Assembly: GCA_963402885.1 (NCBI GenBank)
Contig: OY727096.1
Span: forward strand, 32,345,820-32,409,819
Direction of reading: 5' to 3'
Length of the DNA stretch: 64,000 bases
Source of the DNA: Antedon bifida
Lineage: Eukaryota; Echinodermata; Crinoidea; Comatulida; Antedonidae
Shown here: positions 37,672 to 48,909 of the stretch, piece by piece
Numbering within the stretch: position 1 is the first letter of the stretch
Layout of the letters: each line of letters begins with the position of its first letter
Translations under genes and position numbers: made by a program
Notes under the pieces: generated by a model
What the model saw: the letters and a program-made list of their open reading frames with translations, nothing else
What the model was told of the DNA's origin: nothing
Database searches by the model: none

Positions 37672-40600
37672 CTTCTCAGATTCCCTTTCTGGTTGAATTT
37701 CTTTCCACAATGTTCACATTCATATGGTATCTCTCCTGTGTGTATTCTCAAATGTTTTTTCAGATCGTCTTTCCGTTTGAATTTCTTCCCACAATGTTCA
37801 CATTCATATGGTGTCTCTCCTGTGTGTACTCTCAAATGTTTTTTCAGATCGTCATTCCGTTTGAATTTCTTCCAACAATGTTCACATTCGTATGGTGTCT
37901 CTTCTGCGTGTACTCTCAAATGTTTTTTCAGATCGTCATTCCGTTTGAATTTCTTCCCACAATGTTCACATTCATATGGTGTCTCTCCTGTGTGTATTCT
38001 CAAATGTTTTTTCCAATTACCACAATCATTAAACCTCTTTCCACAATGTTTACATTCATATGGTCTCTCTCCTGTGTGTATTCTTAAATGTCTTTTCCAA
38101 TTACTACCACCATTAAACCTCTTTCCACAATGTTTACATTCATATGGTCTCTCTCCTGTGTGTATTCTTAAATGTCTTTTCCAATTACCACCACCATTAA
38201 ACCTCTTTCCACAATGTTTACATTCATATTGTGTCTCTCCTGTGTGTATTCTCATATGATTTTTCAAACTCCCAATCTGGTTGAACTTTTTTCTACAATG
38301 TTCACATTCATATGGTTTCTCTCCTGTGTGTATTCTCAAATGATTTTTCAAATTCCCAATCATGTTGAACTTCTTTCCACAATGTTCACATTCATATGGT
38401 TTCTCTCCTATGTGTATTCTTAAATGTCTTTTTAAGTTCCCAATCTGGTTGAACTTCTTTCCACAATGTTCACATTCATATGGTTTCTCTCCTGTGTGTA
38501 TTCTCAAATGTTTTTTCAGATCGTCATTCCGTTTGAATTTCTTCCCACAATGTTCACATTCATATGGTGTCTCTTTTGTGTGTACTCTCAAATGTTTTTT
38601 CAGATCGCCATTCTGTTTGAATTTCTTCCCACAATGTTCACATTCATATGGTGTGTCTCCTGTGTGTATTCTCAAATGTTTTTTCAGATCGTCATTCCCT
38701 TTGAATTTCTTCCCACAATGTTCACATTCATATGGTCTCTCTCCTGTGTGTACTCTCAAATGTCTTCTCCAAGTACTACCATGTTTAAACTTCTTTCCAC
38801 AATGTTCACATTCATATGGTGTATCTTCTGTGTGTACTCTCAAATGTTTTTTCAAATCATTATTCTGGTTGAATTTCTTTCCACAATGTTCACATTCATA
38901 TGGTGTCTCTTCTGTGTGTACTCTCAAATGTTTTTTCAGATCGTCATTCCGTTTGAATTTCTTCCCACAATGTTCACATTCATATAGTCTCTCTCCTGGG
39001 TGATCTCCCATATGCGTTTGTAATCGCCCCTTCTGTCCTAATTTTTTCCCACATTTATTTGGTGCCTCTCCTGTGTGCATTCTCGAGTGTCTGTTCAGAG
39101 CACTACAACTTTTAAATTTCTTTCCACAATGTTCACATTCATATGGTGTCTCACCTTTGTGAATTCTTAAATGTCTTCTCAGATTATATTTATATTTGAA
39201 TTTCTTACCACAATGTTCACATTCATATGGTGTCTCTTCTGTGTGTACTCTCAAATGTTTTTTTAAATGCACATTCTGTTTGAATTTCTTTCCACAATGT
39301 TCACATTCATATGGTGTCTCTCCTGTGTGTACTCTCGAGTGTCTGTTCACATCACTTCGATATTTAAATTTCTTTCCACAATGTTCACATTCATATGGTG
39401 TCTCTTCTGTGTGTACTCTCGAGTGTCTGTTCACATCACTTCGATATTTAAATTTCCTTCCACGATGTTCACATTCATATGGTGACTCTCCTGTGTGCAC
39501 TCTCAAATGTCTTTTTAAATGCACATTCTGTTTGAATTTCTTTCCACAATGTTCACATTCATATGGTGTCTCTCCTGTGTGTACTCTCGAGTGTCTGTTC
39601 ACATCACTTCGATATTTAAATTTCTTTCCACAATGTTCACATTCATATGGTGTCTCTTCTGTGTGTACTCTCGAGTGTCTGTTCACATCACTTCGATATT
39701 TAAATTTCTTTCCACAATGTTCACATTCATATGGTGTCTCTCCTGTGTGTACTCTCAAATGTTTCTTCAGATCGTCATTCTGGTTGAATTTCTTTCCACA
39801 ATGTTCACATTCATATAGTGTCTCTTTTGTGTGTACTCTCAAATGTTTTTTCAGATCATCATTCTGGTTGAATTTCTTTCCACAATGTTCACATTCATTT
39901 GGTGTCTCTTCTGTGTGTACTCTCAAATGTTTCCTCAGATCGTCATTCTGGTTGAATTTCTTTCCACAATGTTCACATTCATATGGTGTCTCTTCTGCGT
40001 GTACTCTCAAATGTTTTTTCAGATCGTCATTCTGGTTGAATTTCTTTCCACAATGTTCACATTCGTATGGTGTCTCTTCTGCGTGTACTCTCAAATGTTT
40101 TTTCAGATCGTCATTCTGGTTGAATTTCTTTCCACAATGTTCACATTCATATGGTGTCTCTTCTGTGTGTATTCTCAAATGTTTTTTCAGATCGTCATTC
40201 CGTTTGAATTTCTTCCCACAATGTTCACATTCATATGGTGTCTCTTTTGTGTGTACTCTCAAATGTTTTTTCAGATCGCCATTCTGTTTGAATTTATTTC
40301 CACAATGTTCACATTCATATGGTTTCTCTCCTGTGTGTATTCTCAAATGTTTTTTCAGATCGTCATTCCGTTTGAATTTCTTCCAACAATGTTCACATTC
40401 ATATGGTCTCTCTCCTGAGTGTACTCTCAAATGTCTTCTCCAAGCACTACCATGTTTAAACTTCTTTCCACAATGTTCACATTCATATGGTGTCTCTTCT
40501 GTGTGTATTCTCAAATGTTTTTTCAGATCGTCATTCCGTTTGAATTTCTTCCCACAATGTTCACATTCATATGGCGACTCTCCTGTGTGTATTCTCAAAT

Positions 40601-41138
40601 GTATTTTCAAATTCCAAATCTGGTTAAATTTCTTTCCACAATGTTCACATTCATATGGTGTGTCTCCTGTGTGTACTCTCAAATGTTTTTTTAAATCGTC
40701 ATTCTGGTTGAATTTCTTTCCACAATGTTCACATTCATATGGTGTCTCTACTGTGTGTACTCTCAAATGTTTTTTCAGATCGTCATTCTGTTTGAATTTC
40801 TTCCCACAATGTTCACATTCATATGGTGTCTCTCCTGTGTACTCTCCCAAATGTCTGCTCCACCCACAATTTAAATCTAAACCAAGTCTGACAATGTTGA
40901 CTTGACATCGAAGAAGTTTAAACTCCTGATGAGGTTGAACGTTCAACTTGAAATCATTATCATCATAAAGGAGTACTTCACCTTTAGTCTGCATATCCAT
41001 TCCCAAATGTATCTTCAAATCATTTAAATGAAGTTTATCTCCACAGTGTTCACATTTGTATAAATTCATTATTCTCAGATGGCATAAGTACTGTAAGCCT
41101 GAATTGCCCCGGCTGTCCACTACTGGGTATTGGTACAC
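37308..41138 (-). CDS. ZNF-A: C2H2 zinc-finger array fused in frame to a LINE ORF2 tail
   Basis: The open frame is 1276 codons. Residues 1-105 are a non-finger head with one degenerate finger ([20 protein letters not shown]) and an acidic patch. Residues about 106-1150 hold about 37 tandem C2H2 fingers of 28 aa (pattern [10 protein letters not shown], helix, HLRVHT, linker EETP/GETP). One is a degenerate finger lacking the first cysteine ([20 protein letters not shown]). The last about 125 residues come from an inserted LINE. Long arrays of this kind bind DNA in the nucleus; no KRAB, SCAN, BTB or other effector domain is seen. An acceptor (TTTTTTTCAG at about 41150) just upstream suggests 5' exons, so the true start may lie farther up. 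It is almost identical to ZNF-B from about 37,820 to its 5' end. Confidence 0.85.
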   Translation of the reverse strand: MYQYPVVDSRGNSGLQYLCHLRIMNLYKCEHCGDKLHLNDLKIHLGMDMQTKGEVLLYDDNDFKLNVQPHQEFKLLRCQVNIVRLGLDLNCGWSRHLGEYTGETPYECEHCGKKFKQNDDLKKHLRVHTVETPYECEHCGKKFNQNDDLKKHLRVHTGDTPYECEHCGKKFNQIWNLKIHLRIHTGESPYECEHCGKKFKRNDDLKKHLRIHTEETPYECEHCGKKFKHGSAWRRHLRVHSGERPYECEHCWKKFKRNDDLKKHLRIHTGEKPYECEHCGNKFKQNGDLKKHLRVHTKETPYECEHCGKKFKRNDDLKKHLRIHTEETPYECEHCGKKFNQNDDLKKHLRVHAEETPYECEHCGKKFNQNDDLKKHLRVHAEETPYECEHCGKKFNQNDDLRKHLRVHTEETPNECEHCGKKFNQNDDLKKHLRVHTKETLYECEHCGKKFNQNDDLKKHLRVHTGETPYECEHCGKKFKYRSDVNRHSRVHTEETPYECEHCGKKFKYRSDVNRHSRVHTGETPYECEHCGKKFKQNVHLKRHLRVHTGESPYECEHRGRKFKYRSDVNRHSRVHTEETPYECEHCGKKFKYRSDVNRHSRVHTGETPYECEHCGKKFKQNVHLKKHLRVHTEETPYECEHCGKKFKYKYNLRRHLRIHKGETPYECEHCGKKFKSCSALNRHSRMHTGEAPNKCGKKLGQKGRLQTHMGDHPGERLYECEHCGKKFKRNDDLKKHLRVHTEETPYECEHCGKKFNQNNDLKKHLRVHTEDTPYECEHCGKKFKHGSTWRRHLRVHTGERPYECEHCGKKFKGNDDLKKHLRIHTGDTPYECEHCGKKFKQNGDLKKHLRVHTKETPYECEHCGKKFKRNDDLKKHLRIHTGEKPYECEHCGKKFNQIGNLKRHLRIHIGEKPYECEHCGKKFNMIGNLKNHLRIHTGEKPYECEHCRKKFNQIGSLKNHMRIHTGETQYECKHCGKRFNGGGNWKRHLRIHTGERPYECKHCGKRFNGGSNWKRHLRIHTGERPYECKHCGKRFNDCGNWKKHLRIHTGETPYECEHCGKKFKRNDDLKKHLRVHAEETPYECEHCWKKFKRNDDLKKHLRVHTGETPYECEHCGKKFKRKDDLKKHLRIHTGEIPYECEHCGKKFNQKGNLRRQAHHCAPLRTTASPLIGELHWLPVQQRIEFRILVHVYNCLYGSAPGYLQDLINKHHSGRHGLRSTQDHTRLAIPKTKRSFGDKCFSVIGPRLWNNLPSYIREAPNVQYFKKMLKTYLFPK

Positions 41139-41565
41139 TTTCTAGAAGTCACTGAAAAAAAGAAATAACCCACCATTCACAAAAAATACAATGAAATTAA
41201 AATTGTGTACAAAAATAAAATAATGTAATAAATATCATTTGAAAGTACAGTTTGAATTTCTTCATACATTACTGTAGGTTTCATTTTAAAGTATTCGGCT
41301 GATATAAAGAGGTTTTTAAAAATATATGTTATAATTTTGTCGATTTTACAGTATACTACAGGCAACAGTCAAATTTCAGTCTCAACCGTTTGGCTTTTTT
41401 TCTTAAAATGTTCACAGTTGAATTGTTCTATGGTTTGTTAACTTAAACTATTGTTTGATTACTGTTCACTGACAGACAGGACCTAACCCAGTGTAAACGG
41501 AACTAGATGATGGGTGTGGTATGGTAGTCTGCGGTAGAATTATATAATAATGCGGATTTTTTTTT
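41139..41565. other. 5' flank of ZNF-A
   Basis: It holds a polypyrimidine tract and AG (minus strand, about 41150-41165) that look like an acceptor for upstream exons, which I could not find. The same sequence is repeated upstream of ZNF-B (52741-53165) and, diverged, upstream of ZNF-C (61611-61760). Confidence 0.4.
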
Positions 41566-43560
41566 ATTTTTTATTTTTTTTATTTAATCGGTATAAAAAG
41601 ACTCAAAATACAACTCATAGTTGAAATGAAGAGCTTACAAATGAAAATGATAATTCACATAAAACAAAGTTAAACGAAGAAAAAACACATTAAGGCCTAT
41701 GATACAGTAATAATTACTGTATAATTCATTAAACTTAAAATTACTATAAAAATTGCTTAAAGATCAAAAGATAAGATTAATAATTACAAATTCTTAAATA
41801 TTTACAATTTTAAAAAATAGAGACTAATATTATTGATCACATTATTTTTATACACCAATAATATAATGTATAATTCATTTAAACTAAAAAATTACTATAA
41901 AAATTGCACAAAGATCAAATTCAAAGGATGATATTAATAATTACAAATTCATATATATTTACAAATTTAAAAAATTGAATCTTAATCACATTCATACTCT
42001 CCGAAATGTCTTTAAAGGTTAATTGTCAAATCTATTCATTATTTAAGAGTCCAATAACACTTGGAATTGTTGAGGCAGCAAGTCTTTTAGTCCGACATCG
42101 TGGCACATCGAACTTATTAACTTTACGCAAACACCTTGTCGGCTTTTCTTTTTCAGGGATCCATTCCTTAAAACGATCCGACTTTAGCAGCCCCTTTCCA
42201 AAGTTATAAAGAAGAACCTGACGTCTATGCTGCAATGTCTTTAACTTGAGGGTTTCAAGTGATTTTGCGTAACTAACATAGTTTTGATATCCAATAATAA
42301 GTTTTACAACACGCTTTTGGATGAATTCAAGTTGATCACTCTGTTTATTGGTGATCGAGCTATGCCAAAGAGGACTGGCATACTCAAGTAAAGGACGAAT
42401 GTATGTTGTAAAAGTGAAAACCAGGTCATCCTTTGGGGCTCCAAAACGCTTCAGAATGTATAGCATATATAGACGACGTGATGCCCTGGAAACGACTTCT
42501 TTAATCTGCATGTCCCACTTGAGGTCTCTTTGCAGATGCACTCCAAAAAGTTTCACACTCTGGGATTCTTCGAGTATAACACCATCCATTTGTAACGGCT
42601 CAAATTGGGGAACATTACGCAAAAAATGAACACGCATCACTTGAAACTTTACAGGATTTGGTGTTGCATCATTCTCCACACACCAACTGGAAAGAGCATC
42701 AAGGTTGCTTTGAATCGAACTATCTTCAGGTCTCTGTACTGAAATCACCTCACCAATCGTCAGGTCATCAACAAACTTCCATCTATCAGGTACATTGTTG
42801 AGCAAATCATTAACCATGATAGTAAATAGGATTGGGCCTAATTTAGTACCCTGAGGCACTCCGCACGAAATTGGTTCTGGCGCTGAGACTGAACCGCCCA
42901 ACCGCACACACTGATTTCTTTGCGAGAGGAAGCTACACACCGTTGGAATGAGAGAGGGCATGATATTAAGACCAATTACCGGTAATTTGTCAATCAGAAT
43001 TGAATGATTGACCCGGTCAAAGGCTTTACTAAAGTCTATGGCACAAATAGTACCATACATTCCTGAGCTATCTAATCCTGACAGAAGCCTATTACAGAGT
43101 TGTACAAGGTAATGAGTCGGTGATGAACCCTTCGCATTTCCAAACTGTTGGGAATCCATAAGAGGTCTGAAATCAGTAGCTATCCAATCAGAAAGGAAGC
43201 TCTCAAAAATTCTATCAAAAACAGACGTGATGGATATAGGCCTATATTCATTAGGTGTAGAAGCCTTTGGCTTTTTGGGTACAGGAGTAATGATGGCATT
43301 CTTCCAGATAGATGGGAAATTATTATCCTTGAGGCAACAATTCAATATTTTAGCGAGAGGTTGGGCAAGCTCTAAGGCAAATTCCTTAATTAATCGGAGA
43401 GGTATATCACGAGGATGCCTTGATTTATTCACATTAATGCCCTTTAATATTTTAAAAACTTGCCCAGGATGTGTATATGTAAATACCAATTTGCTATTTT
43501 GGTTGGTGGTCGTGACTGAATTATTAAAAAATTGTGACTATTGGGTACAGGAGGCATATT
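41566..43560 (-). mobile_element. 5'-truncated non-LTR retrotransposon, copy A
   Basis: The minus-strand reading frame 43489-42032 encodes about 485 aa of reverse transcriptase with its C-terminal region. It is followed by an AT-rich 3'UTR ending in an A-rich tail (T-rich on plus, 41566-41590). Endonuclease and ORF1 are absent. Confidence 0.8.
42032..43489 (-). CDS. reverse transcriptase (jockey/CR1-like), truncated at N-terminus, copy A
   Basis: The order of motifs is that of a non-LTR reverse transcriptase. ITPVPKKPKASTPNEYRPIS is motif 1-2 and CAIDFSKAFDRVNHSIL is motif A with its catalytic aspartate. CGVPQGTKLGPILFTIMVND is motif B and KFVDDLTIGE is motif C with FVDD. Then come YIRPLLEYASPLWHS and a basic C-terminal tail. 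The three catalytic aspartates are present, but the endonuclease domain is missing and the first ATG is internal to the original ORF, so the element cannot move by itself. Relative to copy B it carries two extra codons (KLPVIGLN versus KLIGLN) caused by a TA-flanked 6-bp insertion at 42979-42984. Confidence 0.88.
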   Translation of the reverse strand: MVFTYTHPGQVFKILKGINVNKSRHPRDIPLRLIKEFALELAQPLAKILNCCLKDNNFPSIWKNAIITPVPKKPKASTPNEYRPISITSVFDRIFESFLSDWIATDFRPLMDSQQFGNAKGSSPTHYLVQLCNRLLSGLDSSGMYGTICAIDFSKAFDRVNHSILIDKLPVIGLNIMPSLIPTVCSFLSQRNQCVRLGGSVSAPEPISCGVPQGTKLGPILFTIMVNDLLNNVPDRWKFVDDLTIGEVISVQRPEDSSIQSNLDALSSWCVENDATPNPVKFQVMRVHFLRNVPQFEPLQMDGVILEESQSVKLFGVHLQRDLKWDMQIKEVVSRASRRLYMLYILKRFGAPKDDLVFTFTTYIRPLLEYASPLWHSSITNKQSDQLEFIQKRVVKLIIGYQNYVSYAKSLETLKLKTLQHRRQVLLYNFGKGLLKSDRFKEWIPEKEKPTRCLRKVNKFDVPRCRTKRLAASTIPSVIGLLNNE

Positions 43561-45541
43561 GAATGCTATATATTAATGAGTTTAAATTTGATAATTGTAA
43601 ACATGATGTGTTGTGGTGTTCTTGTGGGTGGGTAATGTTTGTGAGTTGTTCTGAGATGGGGATTTCTTAGAAGACCAAGTCACATTGATGTCTAGCTATT
43701 AATCAGTATTGGTAAACAAGCTTTAATTGTTATGGATATACTAGTAGCATTGAGAGGCAGTAACGTTGGCAAAAAAAAAATGCTTCTTCTCATTTTTATT
43801 TTGTGTAAAATAAAAACAGAGACATAATTATAGGTAAATGTTACATACTATAGTGTAAAATACAGTACATAAATAAGGTGCATGGGATCGGCATATCTTC
43901 TTCATGTGTTTGAGTATTTCTGTATCAGATATTTGATATTGAATGATCAGTGATAGACATTTCCCCTCCCTGCAACGTGGCTCTGTATGACATGTCAGAC
44001 AAATACAGGGAGTAAAGACAGTGGCGGATCCAGGGGGCGTACCCTCCGCACGCTCCCCTATAAATCTGGAGAAAAAAAATTATCCTATCATAAGGGAAAA
44101 AAATGGGAAAGAGTAAAGTACTTTCACTTTTGGTTAAAACACATTCAGCGCCGTGCTAATTTACTTTTTATTAGAGGTCTCCATTGCCGTTGCTGTCTGT
44201 AAATTTCTAAGAGTTGCGAAATGAATAGCCTATTTTCACCTGAAACGCATTTTGGTCCCTGGATGTAACATGATATTGACGCGTGTATCAATCGTACCCA
44301 TACTCGGGGCACGAACGATTCGTACAAAGGACACCGCCATACAACCGCGTAGGCCTACCCATTGTTTATATCGCTGGCAGTCAGCAAGCATAAATAAAAG
44401 TGTATATACGTCAAAATTGGCACGGCGTGGTTACCTACAGATCATCATTATAGAGGATAATAATGTTATTAATAATATAGTACACTAACTGTGGTAACTG
44501 TGTACTGTGGTAGTATACATTAGTAACCGATTTTTTTTCCTAGGCCACCCGCTGTATCAATACCTATTATATTTATATATTTGATTTCTTCAACAAATTG
44601 ATGTAAATAAATATTGATCTATAATAAGCATTAAATTTGCTTTTTTTCGGGGCTTCCCCTAGATGTACGTTCGAATTGAACTTGAACGCAACGCAATCAA
44701 AACTAAATACTGAGTGAATGAAATCGGCAACAAAATGTTATATCGTCCTGTAATTAGTCACTGTGTTTATTGGAGGGAAGAGTATGATCGTTTTGCTCAT
44801 TGGTAGTATGCTACATATGAGTGTCTTTTCCTGCAAATTAGAGGTGCCATTTATCATCAATTTTATGTGCGAGAGTACCATTTTTGCCGGCCATCTGGGG
44901 CGTCATTTAATGACATGTTCTGTCGACGGCCCTGGACAGGCACCTTTTTCCGCCATGTACGTGAAAACGCTGACTTGCGCGAAACGCCCTGTTGTGATGC
45001 TTTTACTCAAAATAAGCCTATTGGGAATATGTCACTCTTTAAAAGGCTAGTACCTCAGTTTTCATATTTAAAATATCAATTTTTAATACATTTATTTAAC
45101 GTGAGAGTGCCATTTCCGACCATCTAGAGGTGTTACATTTTCAAAATCGCTTCAAATCAAAAGAAAAAAGAAGCAGAGACTGAGGTTCGCTTGATGACTG
45201 AAATTGTGAAAAGGATCATAGAAACGGAGCAAGCTGTGGGAGGTCTAATAATTATCCGTGCTTGGTATGGAAAGCTTTTACTATCTACAGTTGCGCCTAT
45301 ATGACTTTTGAGACATTTTTCAACCATGAAATATGTTTAATATACCAATTAAAAAACAATATAAAAAGCAAAAAAAAAACAGTCCTATGATTCACCGTCA
45401 AATACAATCATTTCGTTATCATCGTCGTCATCGTATCTGGCATTAAATTATCATACAGTACTACAGTAACTCTTAATCACGTATTTGTATTGTTTATTTC
45501 TGTTCCTTTGACGTTCAGTTAATAAACCTACATTCTTAATA

Positions 45542-45721
45542 CAGTATAGTAGTCTATCTCGAAAAGAAGCCCATACTATCTTGAAATAAAGCCCAGGGGG
45601 CTTCATTTCGAGATGGGCTTCTTTTCGAGAGTACTTTTGCAAACTGTAGAGTGGGGCTTCATTTCGAGATGGGCTTCTTTTCGAGGTTTAAGCCCATGGG
45701 TTTCTTTTCGAGGTTTTACGG
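45542..45721. mobile_element. fold-back repeat with CTCGAAAAGAAGCCC arms, copy A
   Basis: TCTCGAAAAGAAGCCC and GGGCTTCTTTTCGAGA face each other several times. The right end reads GGTTTTACGG followed by TA and the left end follows TA, consistent with a TA-target element whose termini are CAG/CCG. A copy lies at 57157-57336. Confidence 0.6.
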
Positions 45722-45989
45722 TATACTAATAGAAATATAAGATAAATATTTTGGCACATATGGCGTTTCATACGTGTACTGCCTGAGCTTGTAAACTGTA
45801 TTTCAGAAAAAAATCGAAACGTCGACTGGTGGCCTTGGAGTAAGACTAACTAGTCTACACTACCCATGCAAAATAATAACTCATGCATCGGAAGGTCGTT
45901 TCATACGTTTCGAGAGGGAGAATTAAGTCTTACTTTTTGGTTCAAAGATAACAACATAGGCCTACGATTGATATATTTATCATTTCAAT

Positions 45990-46260
45990 TCAATTCAATT
46001 CAAGAAACATTTATTGACCATAATTTAGCATAACATTAAGAATGGTTAGCATATCTATATTATAAGTGAGAGAGTTTGTACGTCTGTCTGTCTGTCGGGA
46101 GATACTGGAGTCGGGTGTTCTGTACTGAGAAGGCTTTAAACTAATTTTGAAACCCGCCCTGGGGCGGGTATAATTGCTAGTAATATATATAGTCGAGAGA
46201 CTACAAAAGGCCCGATGGGCCTGTCGCTGTAGTCCCTCTTTACATTATACAAGTATACAT
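45990..46260 (-). mobile_element. LINE 3' end (TCAATTCAATTC tail), interrupted by a Helitron
   Basis: On minus, GACTACAGCGACAGGCCCAT and GGGCCTTTTGTAGTCTCTCG form a hairpin-bearing 3'UTR, and the element ends at about 45988 with GAATTGAATTGAATTGA repeats. A 127-bp Helitron splits it. Duplicated at about 57605-57875. Confidence 0.55.
46054..46180 (+). mobile_element. short non-autonomous Helitron, copy A
   Basis: It begins TCTATATTATAAGTGAGAGA and ends with the hairpin CCCGCCCTGGGGCGGG, eight bases of spacer and CTAG, followed by T. It is inserted between A (46053) and T (46181). TC start, 3' hairpin, CTRR end and A/T insertion are the four hallmarks of Helitrons. At 127 bp it is close to minimal and encodes nothing. 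Confidence 0.9.
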
Positions 46261-47319
46261 ACAAATACAAATAATAATACAACACTTAGGCTAATCTTAA
46301 TTAGCCGTTACGTACATTATATCAGTATAAAAAAAAAATACAGTATCTTAATTAATTAGGTAATTTTAATACCTAAATAATACCTAAAACCATACAACTA
46401 AAATAATACAAGCTAACATACCTGCAGTTGTGTGTGGTCAATAATAATAAACAACTCCCTGTGATCAAACATTGAGACGTAATGTAATGCCGACTGATGA
46501 TGATTAACGGGGTATCCTGATATCTGATTGGATTGTCCATGGATCTTCTATTAGACTATTGTCTATTATTAAATGGGCGGGAGATTGGCATGGAGTAAAG
46601 CATTGTTTGCGATCCACACCTGGTAAAGTAAGTATTTTGGCCAAAGACAATACGTCACTGTGTGGATCAAAGTTGGTGCTTGCCGCCACCTAGGCGCTTT
46701 GTTCCTAAAGGGGTCGGAAACACACGGTCAGTCTGGTTCCAAAGATAGTGTATTCAGTATTTTAGAATCAGTGGCACCATGGATTAAACAATAGAAGGAT
46801 ATGCATCGACGGTGTCATCAAACGATTTTACAACGCGCTTGCCTATACTAAAGCACTGCTGCCAATCAAACAAACACGCTCATTGAACTCCGTGTCTCTA
46901 ACCGCGGCCTCTGTAAAACGCTGCGAATCAACTGTTACATTTTTTGAGACCAAAACGTAACCATGTGGAAATCGTATGCGCAGTCTGAATGTTCTATTGA
47001 CATGTCTGCGTCGATGATTAATTCTGTTTTAGTTTCATCACAATCGGACTACGAAAAGTTCACTTTCTTACGACTGGTAATTTTAAGTAGTTGGTAATAT
47101 TAATAAAATATGCAATTTTTATATTTGAATTATCATTATTTGCCTGCCATCTTCTGGCATTAAAAATTGCGTTAATCTATAGAATATTAAATTATGCATT
47201 TGACCATGTATGTTGTTAGCGTGGCCGGTGTTCACACATAAAACAATCGTGTTTTTAATATATGGCTAAGCAGTGGTTTCTTCATAAATCTCCTTAATTA
47301 TCGATGTGATTATATTTAA

Positions 47320-47535
47320 ATTGTAGTGCCTGGTGATTGGCTAGTGGTTATGTCATCCACATCACATCCAATCACCGGGCCTAATTGAATGAAAACAGCG
47401 ATCCCTGATTGGCTGGCTATGTATAGTTGTGATACGTTACCTAGCGGTCGTTTTGAAAAGTACACGCAGGGCAAACTTAATCACGAACAAACGAAGTACC
47501 TATTATTATTCACACAAGAAGTAAGACAACGGTGA
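47320..47535 (+). promoter_or_regulatory. CCAAT-box promoter-like block with a possible non-coding first exon
   Basis: Three CCAAT-type boxes occur within about 90 bp: GTGATTGGCTAG at about 47332, CATCCAATCACC at about 47367 and CTGATTGGCTGG at about 47407. They are followed by a possible exon ending AAGACAACG|GTGAGTATA at 47531. No coding exon is seen downstream on plus, so a transcript from here would be non-coding or antisense to the finger genes. Confidence 0.35.
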
Positions 47536-48499
47536 GTATATAGATCATGATTAAATGTTGTATCTACTACACTTAAGATTAGCAGTATCAATGTCGGCAA
47601 ATCATATGCTTTACTAGTAAGCCTAGGCCTAGTATTCTTGCTGATTTTGTAATTTTACATGTAGGCTGAGACAAAAAATAGTTATTGTCTCAGATGTAGG
47701 GCTACTACAGGTCATAAAATGCTACTTTAATGTCATAAAAACATTAGCGAAGATCAATCGCGGCAGAAACCTATACTAATTACAATTATAGCAAGTGAGC
47801 GCACATAGTCGTTACGTCACTGATTATACTGTTCAAATATGTATGAATACAAACGATTTGTAGGCTATGTGGTAGCAGTAAAGTTTCTATGAAGGACCAG
47901 CCAACAAGGTTAAATGTCGTTGCACATGTGCAGTAAACAATATATTAGGCACGCGACCGTTTCGTTGTTACCATGCGGTTAATTAAACTGTAACATTGTG
48001 GGCGGTCCGCAATCTGTCGGCGAGAGTCAAGGAACCCTTGATCTCACGTCGATGCATATCCTTCTATTCTTTAATCCATGGTGGCACACACCTTTCGCTA
48101 GCATGAAAAACACGGCCGATCATCAAGATTTAATGAAGAATTAAATAATAAAATACATACCAACACTACTATTTATTTAAATCAAGTTTAAAGTTAAATA
48201 ATAGATTAATTAATATATTTATTTCCTCCAAAAGGACATAAGATTTAAAAAAAAACACACAGAAAGTAGGGCAGACAAATAAGGAATATTAAGTTCCTAT
48301 TACACACTTAAGTTAATAACTTTATCTAAAGTTGTACTGTCTGTCTGCTTCTGACAAAATAACTCATCACAGATTAATTGCTCCACTGATATTAAATTAA
48401 AATATTGTACTTGTAGTTTTTTGATAATTTTCCTATTTCTGTTTTGTGTGTGTGGGGGTGGGTGTGTGTATTTTAACAAGTTTTCAGTTCACATTCATA

Positions 48500-48775
48500 G
48501 TCTCTCTCCGGTGTGTATTCTCAAATGTGCTCTAAAATTCTCACATTCTTTATTTTTTTCTGACAATGTTCACATTCATGTGGTTTCTCTTCTGGGTGTA
48601 ATCTCAAATGTTTTTTCAAATCATCATTCTTCTTAAAATTCTTCCCACAATATTCACATTCATATGGTGTCTCTCCGGTGTGTATTCTCAAATGTGCTCT
48701 AAAATTCTCACATTCTTTATTTTTTTCTGACAATGTTCACATTCATATGGTTTCTCTTCTGGGTGTAATCTCAAA
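48500..48775 (-). pseudogene. truncated zinc-finger remnants downstream of ZNF-B
   Basis: The minus strand reads fingers ([28 protein letters not shown]) broken by frameshifts. A block of about 100 bp (from TCCGGTGTGTATTCTCAAAT to TTCTGGGTGTAATCTCAAAT) occurs twice, at about 48508 and 48674. It lies 135 bp beyond the ZNF-B stop, so it is a lost extension of that array or a separate dead gene. Confidence 0.7.
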
Positions 48776-48909
48776 TAATTTCTTTTACCAATACAGTACT
48801 GCAGAATTTATTATTTTTTTCCCACGATGCCAAACATCGGATGAATGCTGGCAACGTTTCCCATATCGGTTGATCCAAAGGGTTTTCGTCGATTACGTTA
48901 GTTAGCGCC

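Larger units (their letters stand above)
43561..48499. other. duplicated spacer between LINE and ZNF fragment, copy A
   Basis: No conventional gene is recognised in about 5 kb. It holds a GTGGCGGATCCAGGGGG repeat (44022-44110), a fold-back repeat (45542-45721) and a LINE tail with a nested Helitron (45990-46260). It also has a 44-codon frame at 46963-47094 that starts MWKSYAQSECSIDMSASMIN and reads into a possible donor, and a CCAAT-rich promoter-like block (47320-47530). Identity to 55160-60114 is very high, so conservation between copies says nothing about function. Confidence 0.5.

Noticed and set aside
42006-43562. Several plus-strand frames of 60-110 codons opposite the reverse transcriptase (and their copies at 53609-55159)
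   Set aside because: Shadows of the minus-strand ORF, without independent support.
44763-45127. Overlapping plus-strand frames of 95 and 86 codons in the duplicated spacer (also 56378-56742)
   Set aside because: Both copies keep the frames only because the duplication is recent. There is no homology or splice structure, and two overlapping frames of similar length argue for chance.
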